From Cladorrhinum sp. PSN259 (Eukaryota; Ascomycota; Sordariomycetes; Sordariales; Podosporaceae), in NCBI GenBank assembly GCA_033725935.1, contig MU867064.1, forward strand, positions 682,001 to 746,000: 64,000 nt of DNA, in the 5' to 3' direction. The position numbers were made by a program, and so were the translations under genes. The notes under the pieces were generated by a model. The model saw only the letters and a program-made list of their open reading frames with translations. It did not search any database and was not told the DNA's origin. Positions 54,964 through 64,000 of this stretch are shown here, piece after piece (within the stretch, counting starts at the first letter, position 1; each line of letters opens with the position of its first letter).

Positions 54964-55743
54964 AGCGGCAGCGGCGATTGTCACCTCTCGTGGACCAAAT
55001 AATGTGTGCGCATGGAATGTCTATTTCATACACGGTTCTCGAATTGCCGTGATACAGGGAGCCTCGGAAGATGTGTGTGGGATGTGAATAAGGCGGCTTG
55101 GATGCTGGATCGCGGTTCATTGTATGGATGTATGTACATATCCCAGCGGACAGCCACCTACTACCAGGACGCCGCAGCGGGGCACCATTCTCCACACTAA
55201 TCAGTGGATCCAGTGTAACCTCACCCTGAAAATGCCACTGGCCGTCAGTCAACACTTCATCCAATACCTGAATTCCCGTCTCTACCCTCCCCGCTTGGGT
55301 ACCTGAATTCGGCTTGGTTGGTCCAGGTATCTACGTGTAGGACTACTTACTGTATGTATACGTGCAGTGCTGTGCAGAGGGCGCTGCTGACGAAGACGAC
55401 CAAGGCGGAAAGACGGCACCTTACTGCAGCACCAATCGCCAATCGATCAGCAGTCTACAAGGTTATCAACAGGTGCAGGCCCAAATAAGGGACCGGGAAG
55501 GTTGCAACGCCAGTGGCTGACTTGGAGGGCCGGGGCTCGGGAAGGAGCATGGAAGCCAACTTTTCAAAGGGAGATTCCGAATTGGGTGGTGCTGTGGAGG
55601 TCTGACACCACTTCATCTTCTACCGTTCTATAAGCTTCTAGGTTTCCCAGTTGTTACTGTTTGTATCTGACACTTCTTTCGTATCCACAAAGCTAAAGCA
55701 GAGACGCCTCGCCCGCCCAAGCGGGAAGCTGCTCGACGACGAC
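54964..55743. other. Divergent promoter region of sec10 and nus1
   Basis: No gene is visible. The nus1 frame is open back to about 55651 but begins at no ATG before 55744. Confidence 0.55.
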
Positions 55744-56810
55744 ATGCCATTTAACAAGAGAGATCTTAATGCCTACCGCAAAGATGAACAATTCGGACAC
55801 AGGCTTATGACGCCTGAGGAGAGGATAAAATTTATCAAACCATATCTCCCCTCGCCGCCGCCTCTTAACGCGAAAACACCACCCAAGTCAAACGCGAGGG
55901 ATGCCAGGAAGGGAAGAATTGGAGTACGCCGTTTTCTGCGGCGCAACTTCCATCTCTTTGTGTATACCGCCATCCACTTTTTCTTTTCCATCTACATTCG
56001 CGCTCGCCAGGCCTACCATGCCGTATCCGACCGCGTCTACTCGCTTTTCCAGCACCATCACCACAGCCCCGAGCTCATCCTGAAGGATGTCAAGGACCTC
56101 CAGCGGCTGCCGAAGCACCTAAGTGTCATATTGACACTAGAAGACCAAGGCCGGGGCGGGGCTGCGCTGGAGAAGCTGCTAAATGAGGCAGCAGATATTA
56201 CAGCTTGGTGCGCCAGCGCGGGAATCCCTCAGCTATCGATTTACGAGAAGACAGGTATGACTTGACCTCGACGAGACAAACGTGAACATAGGCCACTAAC
56301 CCACCACTTTCACCAGGCATTCTCAAAGGCTACGTATCCGAAACCCATCGCGCCATATCTGTTAGGCTCCAATCCTACTTCGGACCCAATTACCCTCTCC
56401 TCTCCATCGCCGCACCTCATATACCCCCTGTTGAGACTGCTCTCCCGCCCCACAGGCTCTCCGATAGTAACAGCCGTCGACAGCTCTCTATCATGCTCAT
56501 CTCTGCCGAGGACGGACGCGACTCGATCGTCGACTTGACTAAGACCCTCGCCGAGATGTCACAGCGAGGCAAACTCGAGAAGACAGACATCACCACGGAG
56601 CTCATTGATGCCGAGCTGAGTGAGAGTGTCATGGGGGAGCCCGACCTTCTTATTCTGTTTAGTCCGCATGTCGAGCTGGCCGGATACCCGCCCTGGCAGA
56701 TCCGGTTGACTGAGATCTTCCACGTTCAAGATAATCAGGGAGTGGGATACCAGGTGTTCAAGAGGGGCTTGTACAACTATGCTCGTGCTCAGATGAGAAT
56801 GGGGAGGTAA
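55744..56810 (+). CDS. nus1: Dehydrodolichyl diphosphate synthase complex subunit Nus1 (NgBR homologue)
   Basis: Nus1 pairs with the catalytic cis-prenyltransferase (Rer2/Srt1 type) at the ER to make the dolichol precursor for N-glycosylation. Exons 55744-56254 and 56317-56810 give 334 residues. A basic N terminus precedes one membrane helix (FHLFVYTAIHFFFSIYI, residues 69-85). The soluble part has LPKHLSVILTLED near residue 119, where catalytic relatives carry the active-site aspartate motif. It continues through ADITAWCASAGIPQLSIYEKTG and VMGEPDLLILFSPHVELAGYPP to FKRGLYNYARAQ. The C terminus ends in RMG-R, matching the RxG motif that Nus1 subunits contribute to the active site of the complex. 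The 62-nt intron starts GTATGA, contains CACTAAC and ends CACCAG. Confidence 0.9.
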
Positions 56811-57118
56811 AGAGAAAAAAATTCAGGGTTGGTTTAGAGGTCATGTTAGGGATTTGGTAGAGGTTGCATATTGTTTTCCTTGTTCTATTTGATTTCTTGA
56901 TCTCAGAAATCGCTTCTCTGGGCAAAGGATTGGGGATGTGGAGGCGAGCATATCAAGCAAGAAGTTGTGTTGGCTATTATTATCTTGAGAGTTTGAAGCA
57001 TTCAGGTTGCCAGCGGGGTGTAAAGCGAGATGCTTTTTGTGTTTCTCTACATTATATAGACCCTTTCCTAGTTGTTCATGTACATATTAAGCGGCATTCT
57101 CGTTTCTTTGCTTGCTTG
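56811..57118. other. Intergenic between convergent nus1 and the AlkB-like gene
   Basis: T-rich 3' sequence; nothing else seen. Confidence 0.55.
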
Positions 57119-58204
57119 TTACACCAACTTTCTTGGGGTTATTGTTGGTTGGGAACTTTTCCATTCCTTCATTTCTTTGGCAACCTCGTCCCATCGAAAC
57201 ACTGGTCCTTTGCCAACGTTGTAATTATAATAGTTATCCGTTCCGCCCTTGACCATTGCCCGGCGGAAGGTTATGTTGATTCGACCGCCATCATTTTCGG
57301 TCTTCTTTCCTGTGCGCTTGGGGATGGAATGGAGCCAGTTCGCTTGCGTCTTACCGCGCATGAGCACCATGTCACCGCTTGAGAGCGATAACTTGAGTTG
57401 CTGTGGGGCAGGGGAAACCGGGGCACCTGTTGAATCTGACGGCGGCGGCATCTGTGGTATCGGCTTGTGCTTCATGAGAAAGTCTCGCGCGGCGCCGAGA
57501 CTAAAGGAGGCTATTGCGGGATCGGGTCCGAGGAAGCGCTCGTCATCGCTGTGGAAGGATATGCTGTCTGAGCCGGAGGCGTAGTAATTGACCAGGCAAA
57601 AGTTGAATTTATGACCGGTGGCGGATTCGGTCGACTTGCGGAGCTGGTCGAGGCATTGCGGGATCAGGCGGGGAGCGTACCGCTCGTAGATGTTGGTGTT
57701 GGGTAGAGGTTGACGGGTTTTGGCGTCCAGGATGGTGGCGCCGTTGTCGTCTGGGTTGAAGAGAGACGTCTCGTCAATGCCGAATACGGTGGTGAACCGG
57801 GGCGTCCTGATGTTTGTCTCTATGCCTCCCCGTTTGATGGTGTACTCGACGCGGTAGAATGGGAGCTGGGACCGGAGGAAGTGAAAGAGCTGTTTTGCTA
57901 ATGGAGGGGGGACATATGGTTCAAAATATAGGAGGTCAAGGTCCGGCTGGTTATTGAGTTCTCTGCCAGGGCGGGCAGGTAAAGAGGCTATTTCTTTCGT
58001 GGTTGATTCTGAGAGGTTGCGGATGGCAAAAGGGTATGTGTGATGGGTGGAATATGATGGCTTTGTGTCATCAGCGTGTGGTCAAAATGTTGCGGGATGA
58101 GACCGATACTCGCTTACTTCGTCATCATCTTCGCTGGCTGTGGTCACCTTCTGTTTCTTTGGATCCCGGGCGAAGAAGGAGTCTATTGTCCTCTTTTTCG
58201 ACAT
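57119..58204 (-). CDS. AlkB-like Fe(II)/2-oxoglutarate dioxygenase (ALKBH2/3 type)
   Basis: Enzymes of this group remove methyl lesions from DNA or RNA bases by oxidative demethylation. Exons on the minus strand 58118-58204 and 57119-58060, joined across a 57-nt intron (GTAAGC...ACAAAG), give 342 residues. The start MSKKRTIDSFFARDPKKQKV resembles a PIP-box (Q-x-x-I/L-x-x-FF type, here without the Gln) plus basic residues, as seen in nuclear repair proteins. Then come HTYPFAIRNL, PDLDLLYFEPYVP and the nucleotide-recognition region VEYTIKRGGIETNIRTPRFT. The iron ligands are His199 and Asp201 in SFHSDDE and His273 in WLHSIPKR. The 2-oxoglutarate-binding RINITFRR follows at 289-296. All catalytic residues are intact. 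Whether DNA or RNA is the main substrate cannot be told. Confidence 0.9.
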
Positions 58205-61200
58205 TTTTACGCAGTTGACAGCCTTTTCAGGTCAAGGCTTAGATTTTGCAGTGGAGGAGATGGAGGGAGTTTGAGTGTTATTCAAGTTGAGATAAAGTTG
58301 TGTGGGTTGAAGCCTTTGTTCCTGGGTTATAATTTCAACGAGTTTCCCGTGCAGGCTGTGGTGGCGCCGTCTCATGTTTGATCGATCCAATGACGGAGAA
58401 CTATCTAGTGGTCCAGGAACCCGCGAACAGACACTTCAGAAACCAAGACGCACTAACGCTAAGTAACAAGAAAAGAAAAATCCAAAGCTTGAGGCCCCAG
58501 GGACTTTTGCTGATGACAACCGTGACATCACCATGGCAGCAAGGCTACGCAGCCTTGCGAGAGCAGAGGCGTAAATCACACGATCTCATTGGTGGAACGT
58601 TCCCAACGTGATCTATAGCTCATCTGATACTTCGTGCGAGAAAAGTTGCCAAAAATACCGAACTATGGAGTATCATGTCGTGTCAGCATAAAAGGAAAAA
58701 CAGAAGAAGAAAAAAGGAGCAAGTTTCTCCGGCCGCCCCGTGACCAGGAGAGGACAACCAGGCCTCCCGCTACCTGCCCCCAACGGCTGGATCACTTTCA
58801 AGGAAAAACAACCCGGAAGCTATAGAGGGGATACAACGTCAACGTCGGAATCACAAACTATGCTTGCCGCACGATGCTATCGTGATCCAATATCTCCAAC
58901 CAATGTTGTCAAGTTGAGAGAGACACAATGTTGAGCTTCCTGTTCCGATTGGACCACTCTCGACCAATGACGAGATCATTGTCCATGTATGAGACACTCA
59001 TGACAACAGTTGCGGTGTAGACAAGCATATTCGAGCTGCTTCATCCCGCGGCTTTTTTGGATATTACCCTGTTTCCTACATTTTTACCCCCACATCGCAC
59101 GAGAACTCGGGGCGTATACATATCGACGCTGTCCAACCTGTTCGTACCATGCCGTAAGCTGCCACCTGCGTGCCATATACCAAACATGCAGCAAGCTCAA
59201 TCTTGGCTCGCATACAAATAAATCTACCTTACATACATGCCGATGCAGTGTGTATGTAGCATGTACAGTAAGAGAATGAGGCTGTGGGATTTTAATATCG
59301 AAAAAGAGATCCATCTGCCCCGTCACGGTGCAGGAGGGAAGGATCGGCGAGAGATATATAGTGATTGATCATAATCGCACCGAAAGACGAAACCTAATTA
59401 TCGATATCTTTTCTGTCGGATGCGGGTAAGGGGGAGGGCTGGGATGGGGTGAGACGGGTCGGAACAAGGCGCTCACAAGAAGGAGGGTATAATGACGGCA
59501 AGCATAGATCAATATATACCACCATACTTCCTGTGCTTCCACAGCACTGGGAGTTGGTGCCTTCGGTTCGAAGGAGGGGTAGCTCTTATTCGGTGAAGGG
59601 AGGGGAGCTGCCATTTATTGATAGACCAGCAACATCGTCTCCATCATCACCAGTGAACCACGAATGATGGTAGGATGGTGCTGCATCATCTCCAGGCTAC
59701 CATCCTCGACCAAACAGCCTCATTCTGATTGCGGTTACGGATACATTCCCCGGTCTAAGACACGCCTGCGAAGGCGGGAAACACTGAAAGCGGGGGCATG
59801 CGTGAGTACAATGCCTCCCTTGTAGTGCATACTCGATACGTAGATAAGCAAAGCGACCTGAGGGTTTCCGGCCGGCAAACTGTGGGGAAGAAAGCAATGC
59901 TACCTCCCTACAACACCTACTTGAGGTTTGAAAAAGATAACGGACAAGTCCGTCGCCCGCTTGCTTGTATTACACTATTTCGTAGGTGGTCATCGGCAAC
60001 CACCGTTTACCGGTAGGTGACACTGCATTGCCCATGGTATTCGGCGATCAGAGTAAATTTTGGAGGGAATGTTTCGGACCCCCACGATAGAAGACAAGGG
60101 ATACCAATGCCACTGTAGTTCTTTTTTTCTCTCCTTTCCGTGGCGGTGATCCCGTCAGCTTCCGCATTTGTGGCATTGATCCGAGACACATGAGTGTACC
60201 GCAGTAGGACCGTGGAAATATGTCGGAAGGTTATGTGAACAAAGGATTAGATTGTCCGGTGAGAAAACTGCACCACACCAGAAAAAGACTTCAACAACAG
60301 ATTCTTCCAATGACCCGCTTTTAAGATGCTACCCACCATCTTCGAAACGTGCTTTTCCCTTCCGACGGAAACCGGTCGTGATGGAACATTGAATAGTGCT
60401 CGCTTGGCAATGCGAGATAGTGACAGCTCCAAGAGCAAGGGACGACTTCCGATGTGCAATGTAGTCTTGGCTAAGATGATCGGATCTGTATCAGGAACGA
60501 ATCATAAAAATATCAAAATACCATTACTGCGTGCATGTACAGGTGTCTGTACTGTTTATCAAACACGCGCGGTATGGCAACTATTGCCGGTAACCTCGAT
60601 CTCTTATTGGCGTTCTTGGCTCTGCCTTGCTCTTCGGTGAAATGGAAAAGACAAGCAAACAATATGGTAGCGGCATGGCGTCTTGACGGCGGCGAAACAG
60701 TGCGGCCGGAGAGCGCCCGGGAAAACCGGGTCCGGAGAATCGGGCGATCTGATACTGATGATGACTGTTGCGGTTGTAAAGCAACCCATGAGCGTTCTGG
60801 GCAAACCAAAGAAAGAAACCCTATATCCCTGACGTATTTCTTCGGAGTTCATCGAGATATTCACCATTCGATACTCACTGTATCAGACACTTACAGAGGA
60901 CGCAGACCTCCCCAAGTGTATAGTCAGTATCAAGAACAAGGTTCGGAAGAGAGGACGGCGTGCTTCCTTGCATCCCTCAGTCCAGGCGTGCATTGGTGGT
61001 GCATTAGTGGGGGATCGCAGATATTAAATCGCAGGACAGAAGGATCCGGAATTGGCCCTTTCCCCAAGTTGTTATCCATCGCCTCACCAAGTCTCTTTCG
61101 ACGGGTTGTAGGGGACAATCGACGTCGTTATCTTGAACCCCCTCACTATAATATCCTCTCCCCCGGTCCCCGGATTCTTGAACTTGGAGATGGCCGCTTG

Positions 61201-64000
61201 TGGAAAGTCTAAATCTCGTATCTGCCAGACGTTACCGATGTATCAGCAAATGAATCACCAAGATCAGCTCCGAGACAGCCGTCGGGTTTCCGTGGGCTGT
61301 TCTTGACTGGGTTTCATGAATGTGTACGGGTAGTCCGTTGGCCGAGCAAGTTCCACAAACATCGGCCCCAGATGGAAAAAAATAAAATAAAAAAGATTTC
61401 CCTCTTAAAGTTGGTATCTTTCCAGCTGCCAAAGGCGGAACGTAATGGAGGAACAAGGTCTCCCTGTATACTGCAATCGGAATCCGTGCTGGACCGGTGA
61501 ATCCACGAGTTGCATGCTGTGATGCCATCTTTCGAAACAGGCTATACCAACCGTTGTCTTAGTTTTTCTTTTGGCAGACGTGATTGATTCATAGGCTGTG
61601 GCTCCATGGGTTCTCCGTGAGTCCACTCTGGTAGCGTCAAGCTACTTTGCTAGCCATGTTGCTTTGAGCTTCTGGAGCAGTAAGCACGAAACATTGGCGG
61701 ATATTATCGAACCAAAAAATCTCTTATTGTTCTGGGCGCTGGACGGCTAGGATTGGAGTCTTTTGTTAGCACAGGCCCGCGGGAAAAGCCGGAGCAGCCG
61801 AATGGCCGTGGAGCGTGGTTTTAGACTAAGAAGCTGTCTGTTTCGTTTTCGCCATTTTCGCCCCCTCGTAAAAAAGCAACCTCTGAACCCAAGGTTCTCT
61901 GTCAGCAACCCCGCGCCGAGGCGAGACCATCCTGGTGTCTCTCATCGGTGGTACGCTGTGGAGAAGAGGCGCACCTGATGGGTAAATGGCTGGAGATACA
62001 GTACGCAATGGACTCAATGGGAGGGAGCAGCGGGAGGAGCCAGAATCTGTCATGCAGGGGATTAAACTCCTAGAAGGGACACGACAAAACACATGCCGCA
62101 GCCGTGTCAGCACCAAAAAAAAAGCCAGATAGGATGGCCCCAAAGCCTAGGCTTGTTGAGAGAGGAGGAGCGAGGATCCCCAGGAACCTGGGCCTGTACC
62201 TGCAATTCTTTTTTTCTCTCCTTCATGTTAGTGCCGTTAGTGTGCAGTGTGTGCATTGGTAGTGCTCCAACTCTCCAGTTGCCCCAGGTGTTCGTCACAG
62301 AAGTCTTTGACCATTTAAATATCTCTCTGGCGTGCTTCTTCTCCTTTCGTTTCGAAAGCGTTGGGATTTCCTTCCCTCCGGACTTTCATGACTGCCGCAT
62401 ATCATGGCTACACTCGTTGACTAAAGAGAACCACAGATTGACCAAGGAGAGTGGCAGAACGAGGTCACACGGTTAAACAGAACGCACCCCCCTCCCCACT
62501 GGCAATTCATTCCATTTGGTCGCCCTTGCCTCCCACACCCACTGAACGCCCACCGAGCCCACCCCTGCCACTGGTGACCTGCAGACACTGCAGTCAATGC
62601 CCCAGACCGCCTCCAAACTCTTGGCATCGGAGTTGCACAGAACCCCCAGCCAGCTTGGTTTTTCCCGGTTTCTGCAAGCCCCTGGATATCCTTCCCCCGG
62701 TCCGTTGCATCGCATCACCCATTGTTGAGCGAGCAGCGGGAGCATTGCACCGCTGCATCACGAGACGAGCTTTTAATATTAACGGCCTGGCACGCAAAAC
62801 GCAAGAGAAAAACAAAATATTCAGAAAATATGGAGGCAGCATTCTGACACGTCTCATCCCCCTCTTCGATTGCTCTCGAACATCTCACCATTGCGCCCTC
62901 GACTTGCGACGAACGCCTCCCTTGCTTTCCCATCCCAAACCAACCGGACGCATCCCGCCAGGAACAAGAACGCGGGGGTACGTATCCGAAAAAGGTATGT
63001 GAGATTGCATTTTTATTGTTGGATTTTCTGTCCTTCTGCAGCATTTTTGGTCAGAAGGTCACAAGTCGTTTCTGGTCAGACACTCAGTGAGTGGCTGCAA
63101 TTTGCATTTCCATCCAGACTCGGTTGTCCCTGGCGAGCGAATGATGGAGAAGAAAGGCAATGCCTGCTTCCCCGGTCCCACGTCCCAGGCGCAACCGGAT
63201 TGCTGCTGGATGTGATGTGTGCGCATGACGATCATTGACAACTGTGCTGGGAAGTCGGATGAAATTGCTCTGGCGGAAAGCCCAGCACTGAACGCCCAGT
63301 TTGTGGAACCCCCAATCTTGGATTCTCGATTTCGAACCCCCCAATTTTCACACCCCCGTTCAAAAGCCCCTCCTCGGGTCACGCATCCCACGTTTTCGAG
63401 GCACACCAGCCAGGGGATCAGGGTGGAAGCTGCCAGTGTGGGACATTTGGGATTTGCAAAAGCCCACTTCCGTTTAATGTGCACAAGGTGCCCAGTCTCC
63501 GAAGAGCCGGTGACTTATCCGTACACCTACCCTCGACCTTGCTTGACCTCTACTGTCTCGGGCTTTCTCTAGCGGCACTCTACAAACCACTCACGATATA
63601 TCTTGCTTAGTTCATTCTTTTGCCGCTTCATCCTCTTTTCTGCTCTTACTTCCGCTTCCGCCTCCCCGAGTTCTGATCCCTGTGGCATCATTGTTGCCAT
63701 CTCGCCGTCTAATTCGTAATTTTCTGCAGCTTGCCCAGTAGGGAAAAAAAAATCGAGTGTCTCGTTCAGCCGAACGCAACTGGTGCCGACGTCAAGGAAG
63801 CGCGCATCTTTCCATCCTGGTCAAGGCCTTTGTCTTCAGAACATCAGCCACTCGCCGATTTGTCGCCCCAAAGAAAACTAAGGAAGAATTCGGCGCCATT
63901 GTCCTCCCCCACCTTCGAACCGCGTCATTGTACACAGGCATCTTGGATTCAATATCAACCATCCCATGAGGTACCCCTCTGGGTGCTTGTTGGAGAAGGA
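58205..64000. other. 5.8 kb without a supported gene; 3' part looks like an upstream regulatory region
   Basis: Open frames reach 225 codons (60535-61212) but none has motifs, signal peptides or consistent splice options. From about 63550 the DNA is pyrimidine-rich (TCTTTTGCCGCTTCATCCTC type), as in fungal promoter/leader regions. An ATG at 63966 (MRYPSGCLLEK) is open to the window end and could be the first exon of a gene reading out of the window, but 35 bases are not enough to say. Confidence 0.45.

Noticed and set aside
60535..61212. 225-codon plus-strand frame in the right-hand gap
   Set aside because: No motif and no plausible promoter or splicing; overlapping frames of similar length occur on the other strand.
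62451..63002. 183-codon Pro/Arg-rich frame near the right end
   Set aside because: Composition follows the C-rich DNA; no domain, and an antisense frame of similar length exists.

Overview
This is eukaryotic nuclear DNA from a filamentous ascomycete (Pezizomycotina; the gene set fits Sordariomycetes, but that class call is inference). Genes are split by short introns of about 50-90 nt with GT...CTRAC/CTGAC...AG signals. Recognisable fungal proteins include a CYT-4-type mitochondrial RNase, a BtgE-type GH17 wall glucanase, LaeA-like methyltransferases and a multidomain reducing polyketide synthase. There are no bacterial operon features and no CRISPR array.

Layout. Bases 1-49 are the 3' exon of an intron-containing tRNA-Pro cut by the window edge. 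Two very small genes follow: a secreted peptide (1266-1504, +) and a three-exon single-pass membrane protein (2258-2625, -). A conserved block reads rightward: Mediator subunit 12 (4536-9693), Rqc2 of the ribosome quality-control complex (10566-13828) and an unrecognised Q/H/N-rich protein (14413-15887). Convergent to these is a plant-type O-methyltransferase with unusual tails (16758-18635, -). The long gap after it holds an AT-rich island bounded by short inverted repeats (20309-20773), a candidate relict MITE. Next come a LaeA-like methyltransferase (21492-23184, -), proteasome lid subunit Rpn5 (24681-26358, +) and a further SAM-binding-motif protein (26971-28295, +).

The metabolic centre is a reducing PKS (28535-35186, -) with order KS-AT-DH-(degenerate methyltransferase)-KR-ACP and no enoylreductase. 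Beyond a 3 kb gap lie a 14-TM-type MFS exporter (38213-40228, +), a START/SRPBCC-fold protein (42404-43104, +) and a DABB-fold protein (43167-43852, -). Both small folds include polyketide cyclases in other systems, so a compact PKS cluster with export and possible cyclisation functions is plausible. It is not proven.

The right third is housekeeping and cell wall: BtgE-type GH17 glucanase (45103-46791, -), CYT-4 (48834-51890, +), exocyst Sec10 (52301-54963, -), the cis-prenyltransferase partner Nus1 (55744-56810, +) and an AlkB-like dioxygenase (57119-58204, -). The last 5.8 kb has no gene I can support and ends in pyrimidine-rich DNA that looks like the promoter and leader of a gene beyond the edge.

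Coordinates for spliced genes were obtained by reading splice signals and keeping frame by hand. Product names rest on remembered family motifs, not on a database search.
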